From assembly GCA_963831155.1 (NCBI GenBank), contig CAWHOY010000006.1, positions 620,001 to 684,000 on the forward strand: a stretch of 64,000 nucleotides of DNA. The letters are read 5' to 3'. This document shows positions 1-7,269 of the stretch, piece after piece (the stretch's first letter is position 1; each line of letters opens with the position of its first letter). The translations under genes were made by a program, and so were the position numbers. The notes beneath the pieces are model-generated. The model was not told where the DNA came from. It worked only from the letters and a program-made list of their open reading frames with translations, and ran no database searches. The stretch is from CAVRXQ01 sp963831155 (GTDB lineage Bacteria; Actinomycetota; Acidimicrobiia; Acidimicrobiales; Bog-793).

Positions 1-2
1 TC

Positions 3-302
3 GCAGAAGACGGCTCCTACGCGGCCGGCGTCGGATTGAAAAAGCACGACGAGCTCGGGAGCGAGCTCGCCGTCGGGACGGAGCCGCAATACCGCGGGCG
101 GGGTCTCGCAAAACGCCTCGTCGCCCAGGCGGCGCGCGCGGTGATCGACTCCGGTGCGGTGGCGATTTATCTCCACGCCGCCTCGAACGTCGCATCGGCG
201 GCGGTCGCCGAAGCGACCGGTTTTCCCGACCGGGGTTGGCAGGTGCTCGGGCTGTTCTATGACGAGCACGCGGAGTCGGATCGCCGCCACGTATCGCCCT
301 AG
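3..302 (+). CDS. GNAT-family N-acetyltransferase, C-terminal part (cut by window edge)
   Basis: The reading frame is open from the left edge to a TAG at 300-302, so only the C-terminal 99 residues are present. The acetyl-CoA binding signature is visible as QYRGRGLAKRLV (motif A, R/QxxGxG/A). It is followed by a beta-strand with a conserved asparagine region (LHAASNVASA) and GF, typical of motif B, where the acetylated partner's thiol side is positioned. GNAT enzymes transfer the acetyl group of acetyl-CoA to an amine; the substrate cannot be told. A TTG at position 36 could be called as a start, but it would cut off the strand before motif A, so I read it as an internal leucine. The gene is convergent with the MFS gene, 24 bases away. 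Confidence 0.75.
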   Translation, partial: AEDGSYAAGVGLKKHDELGSELAVGTEPQYRGRGLAKRLVAQAARAVIDSGAVAIYLHAASNVASAAVAEATGFPDRGWQVLGLFYDEHAESDRRHVSP

Positions 303-325
303 GTCGATCGCGAAAGACGCGGCGC

Positions 326-1636
326 TCAGTCCTGTAGGACCGTGTCTCCTGGTGAATGGGAGCCGGAAGACGGCGCCATCGCGAGCACCGGGGACACCGG
401 TTCGCGCGCAACCTCGAGGGGGCGGGTTGCACCGGCACGTCCCCAGACGAACACGGCGGCGACGAGCGCGGCGGCGAGCGACGCAAGCCCGCCGATGTAG
501 AGGCCGGCCCGGGCACCGAGTTCCTGGCATGACCATCCGATGAGCGGCGCGCCGATCGGTGTCGATCCGAGAAAGACGAGCATGTAGACGCCCATCACGC
601 GCCCGCGGATTCCCGGGTCCGAGGCGAGCTGGACGATCGAATTCGCCATCGTCGACATCGTCAAGGCGAAGAACCCGATCGGAACGAGCACCACCGCGAA
701 GATGGCGTAGTTCGGCATCACGCTCGCCAGGCTTTCCGCGACCCCGAACGCCAGCGCCGCCAGGACGAGCGCTCGGGTCGAGAGTCGCTTCCGCTTCGCC
801 GCGGCGAGCGCGCCCGCGAGCGAGCCGACGGCGAGGATCGAGGTGAGCAGCCCGTAACCCGAGGCCGAGCGGTGGAAGACCGTCTTGTCCATCAGCGCCA
901 GCGTCACGGGAAAATTCAACCCGAGCATGCCAACGACGCCGACGAGCGCGATCGCGATCACGAGCTCGCGACGCTCCGCGACGTAACGGAACCCCTCGCG
1001 GATCTGTCCCTTCGCGCGCGCAAGGCGGGGAGCGGGGAAGAGCTCAGCGTTCCGCATCATTGCGAGACTGGCAATCACCGCGATGAACGAGATCGCATTC
1101 ACGATGAACACCCATCCGGTGCCGACAGCGTCGATCATCACGCCGGCGACCGCCGGCCCGACGAGGCGCGCGCCGTTGAAGGTCGCGCTGTTCAGTCCGA
1201 CGGCGTTCGTGATGTGCTCGTGTCCGACGAGCTCGCCGACGAAGGACTGACGTGTGGGATTGTCGATCGCGGTCGCGCAGCCGAGCGCGAAGGCGAACCC
1301 GTAGACCTCGTACAGCGTCGCCGCGCCGGACAGCACGAGAAGGCCGAGCGCAGCAGCCAGCAACATCATCGACGTCTGCGTGCCGATGAGCGTCCGTCGC
1401 TTCGGTAGCCGATCGGCGAGCACTCCGCCGAAGGGAGCGAACATCAAAAGCGGCAGGAACTGCAGCCCGAGTGTGACACCGGCCGCCGAACCGCTGTTGT
1501 GTGAGAGGCGCAGAACGAGCCAGTCCTGACCCGTGCGCTGCATCCAGCTGCCGACGAGGGAAACGAGTTGCCCGGAGGCGAACAGCCGGTAGTTGCGGAC
1601 GCCCAGCGAAGAGAACGTAGGGCTCGTCGAGCTCAC
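326..1636 (-). CDS. MFS transporter, MFS_3/EntS-like efflux family
   Basis: A 436-residue integral membrane protein with about 12 hydrophobic segments. The major facilitator signature between helices 2 and 3 is visible as GGVLADRLPKRR, and the matching motif after the mid-loop half is present. The N-terminal phrase NYRLFASGQLVSLVGSWMQ is typical of the MFS_3 (transmembrane secretion effector, EntS-like) group, whose members export small molecules with proton exchange. The start ATG overlaps the stop of the upstream marR gene by 4 bases (ATGA), so the two are translationally coupled. With a MarR partner and an operator-like palindrome in front of the pair, the likely role is inducible export of a toxic small molecule; the substrate is unknown. 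The C-terminal 35 residues are hydrophilic and look disordered. Confidence 0.88.
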   Translation of the reverse strand: MSSTSPTFSSLGVRNYRLFASGQLVSLVGSWMQRTGQDWLVLRLSHNSGSAAGVTLGLQFLPLLMFAPFGGVLADRLPKRRTLIGTQTSMMLLAAALGLLVLSGAATLYEVYGFAFALGCATAIDNPTRQSFVGELVGHEHITNAVGLNSATFNGARLVGPAVAGVMIDAVGTGWVFIVNAISFIAVIASLAMMRNAELFPAPRLARAKGQIREGFRYVAERRELVIAIALVGVVGMLGLNFPVTLALMDKTVFHRSASGYGLLTSILAVGSLAGALAAAKRKRLSTRALVLAALAFGVAESLASVMPNYAIFAVVLVPIGFFALTMSTMANSIVQLASDPGIRGRVMGVYMLVFLGSTPIGAPLIGWSCQELGARAGLYIGGLASLAAALVAAVFVWGRAGATRPLEVAREPVSPVLAMAPSSGSHSPGDTVLQD

Positions 1637-2070
1637 CCTCCGACGAGGCGCCCGATCACGGGGAGCACCGCAGCGATCGCCGCCCGATCTTCATCGCTCA
1701 GTTCAGCGAGCCGCTGCGCGAGCCAGGCGTCCTTGCGTCGCCGCTCGTCGGCAACGGTCACGTTGCCTGCTGCAGTGAGGGCGACGATGTACTGGCGCTT
1801 GTCCGTCGTGTCGGCGCTGCGCGACACGAGGCGGGACTGCTCCAGGTGGCCGAGGATGCGGGTCATCGAAGGCGGCTGGACGCGCTCGTGCTCGGCGAGC
1901 GTGCTCGGGGTCATCGGACCGTGGGCGTCGAGAGTCGTGAGCACCGAGAACTGGCTCGGCGTCAGCGCTCCGACGGCACGCTCCCGCCGCAGCCGGCGGG
2001 AAAGGCGCGTGACGGCGAGGCGGAAGTCACTCGCGAGCGTGCTCACCGGGGCGGTCGCGGCCGTTGGCAT
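1633..2070 (-). CDS. MarR-family transcriptional regulator
   Basis: The 145 residues fit the usual MarR length. The winged helix-turn-helix is visible around residues 55-95: LAEHERVQPPSMTRILGHLE forms the helix-turn-helix, and the wing ends with D-x-R before LTAAG. MarR proteins bind as dimers to short inverted repeats and usually let go when a phenolic or drug-like ligand binds. The gene is the first of a two-gene unit with the MFS exporter (ATGA overlap), and a 30-bp imperfect palindrome lies 2 bases upstream of the start codon. Autorepression together with control of the pump is therefore the expected arrangement. Confidence 0.88.
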   Translation of the reverse strand: MPTAATAPVSTLASDFRLAVTRLSRRLRRERAVGALTPSQFSVLTTLDAHGPMTPSTLAEHERVQPPSMTRILGHLEQSRLVSRSADTTDKRQYIVALTAAGNVTVADERRRKDAWLAQRLAELSDEDRAAIAAVLPVIGRLVGG

Positions 2071-2072
2071 GA

Positions 2073-2102
2073 AGTTAGCTTAGCAAATTAGCTCAACTAA
2101 CT
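2073..2102. promoter_or_regulatory. Candidate MarR operator (30-bp imperfect palindrome)
   Basis: The outer arms AGTTAG (2073-2078) and CTAACT (2097-2102) are exact complements. Comparing the 30-mer with its own reverse complement gives 24 of 30 matching positions. It fills the gap between the marR start (2070) and the end of the M20 peptidase gene (2105), where an autoregulatory site would lie. It is AT-rich against a GC-rich background. A minus-strand TAAGCT hexamer ends 6 bases before the marR ATG and could be a -10 for a nearly leaderless message. Confidence 0.6.
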
Positions 2103-2104
2103 GT

Positions 2105-3543
2105 TCACCTCGGGCTGACTCGTTGCGTGGCAGCCAGCTCGGCGAGGACCTCGGCGATCGACGCGGTGAGCGCCTTCACGGTCGGGATGTGCAGGCTCTC
2201 GTCGATCCCATGCGCGTTCGAGTCGGCGCCGAGGGCCCCGGTCGAGAAGAACTGCGCGTTCGGGTACTTGGCGCCGAGCGCCGCCATAAACGGGATCGAT
2301 CCGCCGACGCCGTATCCGGACGGCGGGTGCGCGTAGTAGGTCTCGGAGGCCCGGGCGACAGCTGCGTCGAGCCACGGCGCGAGCTCGGGCGCGTTCCACC
2401 CCGGTGATGAGTGGCCGAGAGTGAATGTCACGTGTGCCCTCTGCGGTGGATCGGTCGTGAGCGTCCCCGCGAGCGCGTCACCGACCGCGACGGCGTCCGC
2501 GGTGGGCGGGATGCGCAGCGACAGCTTGACGGTCGTTTGCGCGCGGTACAGGTTGCCGGCGTTGACGACGTGCGGCAGGCCCTCGGCTCCCGTCACTTCC
2601 AGCCCGGCGCGCCAGGTTCCCCGCTCGATGAGCGTGCGCAAGTCGTCGGCTTCGAGCCGCAGGCCGTCGACGATCGGCAGGGACCCCACCTCGCTCAGTC
2701 CGGACTCGGCGAGCGCTTTCATTTCGTCCGCTCGCTGGGGCGGGATTTCGACCCAGCACTCGGGAAGGCGGACGTCGCCAGTGGTCGAGTCGTCGATGCG
2801 GTCGAGGAGCTCGCGCAGGACCCGAAACGACGACGGAACGACACCTGATCCAATTCCGGAGTGGATCGAGTCGGTAAGCACGTCGACGCGCAAGACGCCG
2901 TCGACGAGTCCGCGCAGCGACGTCGTCGTCCATAGCCGGTCGTAGGTTGGCCCTCCCGAATCGAGACAGCTGATCAGCGCCAGATCGCCGAAGCGCCCCT
3001 CGAGCGCCTCAAGATATGCGTCGAGGTGCTCGCTCGCCGATTCCTCGCTCGACTCGATGAGCACGAGGACGCGGCCGTGCGGGAGCCCGGCTCGGGCGAG
3101 CGTCTCGAGCGCGCCGACGGCCGCGAAAACGCGTAGCCGTCGTCGACCGACCCCCTTCCGTACAGCCGGTCAGGTTCGCGCACGGGCGTGTACGGGCCGA
3201 GACCTGCACGCCAATCGCCGAGAGGTGGTTGCTTGTCGAGATGGCCGTAGACGAGCGCGGTGTGGTCGTCGTGACCGGGGCTCGTCTCGATCTCGAGGAG
3301 GACGCACGGCGTGAGCCCGGGAAGCGTCACGATCTCGACCGACTGGTTTCCCAACGGGCGCGAACGAGCCCAGTCGGCGAAGAGTCCGGCGGCTTTCAAC
3401 ATCTGCCCGTTCGATTCCCAATCGGGATCGAAGTCAGGCGAAAGGCACGGGATCGTCACGTACTCGCTCAGGACGTCGAGCGCGCCGCGTTCCCAGTACT
3501 CGTCGACTCCGGATCTCGTAGCTGCCGGGTCCAGCTGGGTCAT
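2105..3543 (-). pseudogene. M20-family metallopeptidase, split by one frameshift
   Basis: Two minus-strand frames together make one M20 peptidase of about 480 residues. The N-terminal part (from ATG 3543) carries YGHLDKQPP, with the first zinc-binding His and its Asp, and GRGSVDDG. The C-terminal part carries LIESSEESAS (the catalytic Glu pair) and CLDSGG. The frame changes after GRGSVDDGYA at the A4/T4 run at 3126-3129. Adding one base to that run restores a normal reading (..DDGYAFFAAVGALE..). M20 enzymes are di-zinc amino- or dipeptidases or deacylases; this subgroup resembles cytosolic dipeptidases. The flanking frames look fully conserved, so the break is either a very recent mutation or a sequencing error. 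The gene is next to, but not coupled with, the methyltransferase. Confidence 0.75.
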
Positions 3544-3564
3544 CGAGTCGTCTCCACCTTCTCC

Positions 3565-4227
3565 TCAGCGCCCGGTTCGCCGAGCGATCGTCCAGCACGC
3601 ATCTCCCAAGGTTCCCGAGACGGTAGCGAAGCGCGCGTCACCGTAGGCGACGAGCGCTTCTGTGACGTTTGCCGGCGAGAGATAAATGGGCGTTGCCATG
3701 CCGCTCGTCGAGATGAAGGTGATCGCGCCGTCGTCTTTGAGCACCCGCGTGTACTCGCCCGGAAAGAGGAACATGTTCACGCACACAATGAGGTCGGCGC
3801 TCTCATCGCGGATCGGCAGCGATGAAGCGTCGGCCCGCACGAGGTCGGCGCCGTTCCGTTCGGCGAGCCGCAGCATCTCGGCGGAGAGGTCGACCGCGAC
3901 GACGTGGTCGAAACGAGAAAGCAGCGTTGCCTCGTGCAGCGAGGTGCCAGAGCCGACGTCGAGACACAGGCCGCCGCGCGTTCCAGCCGCGTCGATCACC
4001 TCGGCGAGCGGCCGCAAGTACTCCGGCGATCGGTGGGTCCACCACGTGGCCGCACGTCCGTCGAAGATCGATGCGACCTCGAGGGCGAGCCCCTCGTCCC
4101 ATGCCCGAGGGTCGAACGCGACCCTGTGTGAGATCTCGTGCATCTTCGCAATGAAGGCGCGGCGTTCCGCGTCTTCCAGGTCGAGCCGTGGTTCAGCAGG
4201 TGCCGCACCGGCGGGCTCGGTGTCCAC
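3565..4227 (-). CDS. Class I SAM-dependent methyltransferase
   Basis: A 220-residue protein. The SAM-binding motif I is LCLDVGSGTS at about residues 86-95. The acidic end of strand 2 is VVAVDLS, the adenine-side motif is VRADASSLPI, and motif IV is LIVCVNMFLF. These are features of the small Methyltransf_11/25 group, which methylate small molecules or lipids. Nothing in the sequence indicates the substrate. The start ATG at 4227 is 52 bases from the divergent glmU start, so the two promoters share this gap. It lies directly upstream of the M20 peptidase on the same strand (21-base gap) and may be co-transcribed with it. Confidence 0.8.
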   Translation of the reverse strand: MDTEPAGAAPAEPRLDLEDAERRAFIAKMHEISHRVAFDPRAWDEGLALEVASIFDGRAATWWTHRSPEYLRPLAEVIDAAGTRGGLCLDVGSGTSLHEATLLSRFDHVVAVDLSAEMLRLAERNGADLVRADASSLPIRDESADLIVCVNMFLFPGEYTRVLKDDGAITFISTSGMATPIYLSPANVTEALVAYGDARFATVSGTLGDACWTIARRTGR

Positions 4228-4279
4228 GGAGGCGTTTTATCGCGATGCCACCAATCCTCAGCGCGGGCATGATGGGGAC

Positions 4280-5383
4280 GTGCCCCGTCGGCTTCTCTCT
4301 GCGATCGTCCTCGCCGCCGGCGAGGGGACGAGGATGCGCTCGGCGACCCCGAAGCCGCTCCACCGGATCTGTGGGCGGCCGATGCTGCTCCACGTCCTCG
4401 ATGCCCTCGCCGAGCTGCCGGTCGACCGTGTCGTCGTCGTCGTCGGATTCCGGGCTCCCGACGTCATCAAGGCGGTGCAGGCGGAGATTCCCTCCGACCT
4501 CCGCATCGAGTTCGTCGAGCAGATCGATCCACTCGGGACTGGCGATGCCGCCGCGGTGGCGCTCACGGGCTTCGAGTCCGGCGCCGATCTTCTGGAGGGG
4601 GATCTCGTCGTACTCCCTGGCGACACGCCGCTCGTGCGGCCGGCGACCCTCGCCGGGCTCGTGCGGATCCACCGCGCGACCGACGCGGCGGCGACGCTGC
4701 TTACGACGGTGCTCGAGAGTCCGACTGGCTACGGGCGGATCGTGCGCTCGAAATCCGGCGACGTCGTCTGCATCGTCGAGGAGGCCGACGCGAGCGACGA
4801 AGAACGAGAGATCACCGAAGTCGCGACATCGATCTACTGCTTCCGCCACAGCGTCCTCGCGCCGACTCTGCGGCGCATCGCTCCTTCGAGTTCGAGCGGT
4901 GAGTACTACTTGACGGACACGATCGCCGTCCTGCAGCAGGCGGGATACACGGTCGCGACGATGCAAGCGCCAGAACACGTCGAAGCGGCGGGCGTCAACG
5001 ACCGCGCGCAGCTTGCTGCCGCGGAAGCGGTCGTGCGCGCGCGGATCAACGAACGCTGGATGCGAAGGGGCGTGACGATCGTGAACCCCGAGGACACCTA
5101 CGTCGACACCTCGGTCGATCTCGCGCCAGAGGTAGTCCTTCGCCCGGGGGTCACCCTCGAAGGCTCGACGAAAGTCGAATCGGGCGCGGTGATCGGACCG
5201 AACTGCCATCTCGTCGACTGCTCGGTCGGAGCCGGCGCGCGTATCGAACAGAGCGTCGCGATGCAGTCGGTGATCGGAGAAGATGCCGTTGTCGGACCGT
5301 TCGCCTACCTCGAGATGGGGACCCGTGTCCCCTCTGGAGCGCGCGTCGGAGCCTCGCCCCTGCGGGCGCGAGAAGAAAGGTGA
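4280..5383 (+). CDS. glmU: GlmU-like UDP-GlcNAc pyrophosphorylase with truncated acetyltransferase domain
   Basis: The N-terminal uridyltransferase domain is complete: LAAGEGTRMRS with PKPLH, then the GTGDAAA, PGDTPL and TGYGRI motifs, then GEYYLTD and the AAGVNDR region. It makes UDP-GlcNAc from GlcNAc-1-P and UTP. The C-terminal left-handed beta-helix begins normally (NPEDTYVD, GPNCHL, VGPFAYLEMGT) but stops after SGARVG, followed by a short unrelated tail. About 110 residues are missing compared with a normal GlmU of about 450-460 residues, including the acetyl-CoA site and the catalytic His. The usual Arg of the GPFARLRPG motif is replaced. Start GTG 4280 gives a standard N-terminus; the longer open frame upstream is antisense to the methyltransferase. 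The stop is 4 bases from the prs start, and no lost coding sequence appears in another frame. Confidence 0.85.
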   Translation: MPRRLLSAIVLAAGEGTRMRSATPKPLHRICGRPMLLHVLDALAELPVDRVVVVVGFRAPDVIKAVQAEIPSDLRIEFVEQIDPLGTGDAAAVALTGFESGADLLEGDLVVLPGDTPLVRPATLAGLVRIHRATDAAATLLTTVLESPTGYGRIVRSKSGDVVCIVEEADASDEEREITEVATSIYCFRHSVLAPTLRRIAPSSSSGEYYLTDTIAVLQQAGYTVATMQAPEHVEAAGVNDRAQLAAAEAVVRARINERWMRRGVTIVNPEDTYVDTSVDLAPEVVLRPGVTLEGSTKVESGAVIGPNCHLVDCSVGAGARIEQSVAMQSVIGEDAVVGPFAYLEMGTRVPSGARVGASPLRAREER

Positions 5384-5387
5384 GGAC

Positions 5388-6380
5388 GTGACCGGAGACG
5401 GAAAGACGATGGAGCTCGTCCCGCGCCGACGGCTATCGCTGTACTCCGGCCGGGCACATCCCGATCTTGCCGTCGAGGTCGCGCAGCACCTCGGCGTCGA
5501 GCTCGGCGAAGCGAATTTGCGGGAGTTCGCCGACGGTCAGATCCACTGCCGCTACGACACGTCGATTCGCGGCTCCGACGTCTTCATCATGCAGACACAC
5601 GCCCACCCGGTGAACGACTCGATCATGGAGCAGCTGATCATGATCGACGCGGCAAAGCGCGCCTCGGCGAATCGCATCACCGCGGTTTGTCCGTACTACG
5701 GCTACGCGCGCCAAGACCGCAAGTCCATCGGGCGCGAGCCGATCACCGCCAAGCTCGTCGCCGATCTCCTCACCGCGGCCGGCGCGACCCGGGTCGTCAG
5801 CGTCGACCTGCACTCCGGCCAGATCCAGGGCTTCTTCGACTTCCCCGTTGACCACCTGACGGCGATGCCGATCCTCTGCGGGTACCTGCAGGGCAACGAT
5901 CCTTCCAACCTCGTGATCGTTTCGCCCGATGCCGGACGGGTGAAAGTCGCCGAACGCCTCGCGCAACAACTCGGCGCGGACCTCGCCTTCGTTCACAAGC
6001 GGCGCGAAGCCTCGCGCATGAACACCGTTGAAGCGCGCGAAGTGATCGGTGTCGTCGAGGGACGTCGTTGCGTGATCATCGACGACATGATCGACACCGC
6101 CGGAACGATCGCCGCCGCGGCGGAGCGCCTGATGAACGCAGGCGCGACCGACGTATGGGCGATGGCGACCCATGCCGTGCTCTCGGATCCGGCGCTCGAT
6201 CGCCTTAAGGCGGCGCCGATCAGCCGGATTGTCGTGACTAATACCTTGCCTCTGCCGGAGGAGCGACTGATCGACAAGATCGAGGTGCTCTCTGCGGCAT
6301 CGGTCATTGCCGCGGCGATCGACGCCGTCTTCGAGGACACGTCCGTCTCGCACATCTTCGGCGGCCAGAACCTCGTCTGA
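5388..6380 (+). CDS. prs: Ribose-phosphate pyrophosphokinase
   Basis: About 330 residues. PRPP synthase makes 5-phosphoribosyl-1-diphosphate from ribose-5-phosphate and ATP, feeding purine, pyrimidine, His, Trp and NAD synthesis in the cytosol. The family signature is VDLHSGQIQGFFDFPVDHL. The flexible-loop and ATP motif is YYGYARQDRKSIGREPI, and the PRPP-binding loop is CVIIDDMIDTAGTI. Start GTG 5388 is chosen because AAAGG lies 7 bases upstream; an ATG a few codons later is also possible. The glmU-prs order is common in actinobacteria and firmicutes and ties nucleotide-sugar and PRPP synthesis together. The gene is convergent with tetR. Confidence 0.95.
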   Translation: MTGDGKTMELVPRRRLSLYSGRAHPDLAVEVAQHLGVELGEANLREFADGQIHCRYDTSIRGSDVFIMQTHAHPVNDSIMEQLIMIDAAKRASANRITAVCPYYGYARQDRKSIGREPITAKLVADLLTAAGATRVVSVDLHSGQIQGFFDFPVDHLTAMPILCGYLQGNDPSNLVIVSPDAGRVKVAERLAQQLGADLAFVHKRREASRMNTVEAREVIGVVEGRRCVIIDDMIDTAGTIAAAAERLMNAGATDVWAMATHAVLSDPALDRLKAAPISRIVVTNTLPLPEERLIDKIEVLSAASVIAAAIDAVFEDTSVSHIFGGQNLV

Positions 6381-6392
6381 ACCGCGGCGATG

Positions 6393-7037
6393 TCAGCCCT
6401 TTCGGCGCGCGTCGACGAGGTGGGCAATCGCCGTGCCGACGGCGTCTGGGCCCGGAAGAAGCTGCGACAGCTCGGTCCCGAAGTGCCGCGTCCATGCGCG
6501 CAGGAACGACGAGCCGATGAGCAAGGTTGCAACGGCGTCCGCATCGAAATCGTCAGCGGCCCGTCCTGACCGCTGCATCGCATCGAAAAGCGCGGCGAGC
6601 AGACGGATGCCGCGATGCGGACCGAGGTCGCGCTCGACCAGTCCTTGTGCGAACTCCTGGCGGAGCTCCTTGTCCCCCTGCACCGCCTCGGTGATCGGCA
6701 ACGCCTGATCGAAGAACTCCTCGAAAGCCCGAGCGACATCAACCAAGGTCCGTTCCAACGGTTCGGAGGCATCATCGGACAGGTTCGATGCGTCAAAGCG
6801 CTCGAGCGGCGAAAGCCCGGCGAGCACGACGGCACGCAGCAGACTGACCTTGTCACCGAAGTGGTAGAAGACGCTCGCCTCGGAGACCCCGGCGCGACGC
6901 GCGACTTGCTTCGTCGTCAGGTGGGAGAGGCCCTCGCCCTTCACGATCTCCAATGCCGCGGCGATGATCGCGTTGTCCGCGCCGCTCGGCGGCCTGCCGC
7001 GTTTCGCCACGGTCGGCATAGGGGGGTCGTAGTCCAT
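6393..7037 (-). CDS. TetR-family transcriptional regulator
   Basis: 214 residues. The N-terminal helix-turn-helix is typical of TetR: TTKQVARRAGVSEASVFYHF followed by GDKVSLLRAV, at about residues 40-70. The C-terminal two thirds is a helical ligand-binding and dimer domain with no recognisable specificity. It is transcribed away from the DHA2 exporter gene, with a 232-bp gap holding two copies of a palindromic operator next to the exporter start. The expected job is repression of that exporter, and perhaps of itself, until a substrate binds. The start ATG 7037 gives a short N-terminal extension; the ATG at 7019 (MPTVAKRGRP) is equally plausible. Confidence 0.88.
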   Translation of the reverse strand: MDYDPPMPTVAKRGRPPSGADNAIIAAALEIVKGEGLSHLTTKQVARRAGVSEASVFYHFGDKVSLLRAVVLAGLSPLERFDASNLSDDASEPLERTLVDVARAFEEFFDQALPITEAVQGDKELRQEFAQGLVERDLGPHRGIRLLAALFDAMQRSGRAADDFDADAVATLLIGSSFLRAWTRHFGTELSQLLPGPDAVGTAIAHLVDARRKG

Positions 7038-7194
7038 CGGTCCCTAACGGCCGTTTCGGACGATCCCGGCCGATCGCAAGTCGCCGCGGCGAATCGTCCT
7101 CATTTGGGAAGCGATCGGCGTCGGCTCGTGTTGAAACATCGGCGTCGTACCTTTCGTCCGATTGAAACGCAACTTGCGTCGAGCCCGGGCGCCT

Positions 7195-7237
7195 TGAGTG
7201 TTCACTCAGAAACTTCTTTATCCTGAGCGTACACTCA
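7195..7237. promoter_or_regulatory. Two TetR-type operator palindromes in front of the DHA2 exporter
   Basis: Site 1 (7195-7208) reads TGAGTG-TT-CACTCA, a perfect 6-bp inverted repeat. Site 2 (7224-7237) reads TGAGCG-TA-CACTCA, with one mismatch. Their centres are 29 bp apart. This half-site is a classic TetR-family operator pattern. A possible promoter for the exporter (TTGAGT at 7194 and TATCCT at 7219, a long 19-bp spacer) is overlapped by both sites. Binding of the divergent TetR protein would therefore block transcription. The match of sites to this regulator is inferred from position. Confidence 0.75.
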
Positions 7238-7269
7238 GAATCCGCCGGGACCGAGATTAGGAGCCGAGG

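Noticed and set aside
3686..4279. Long N-terminal extension of the glmU frame
   Set aside because: It is antisense to the methyltransferase gene, and the GTG at 4280 gives the standard GlmU N-terminus.
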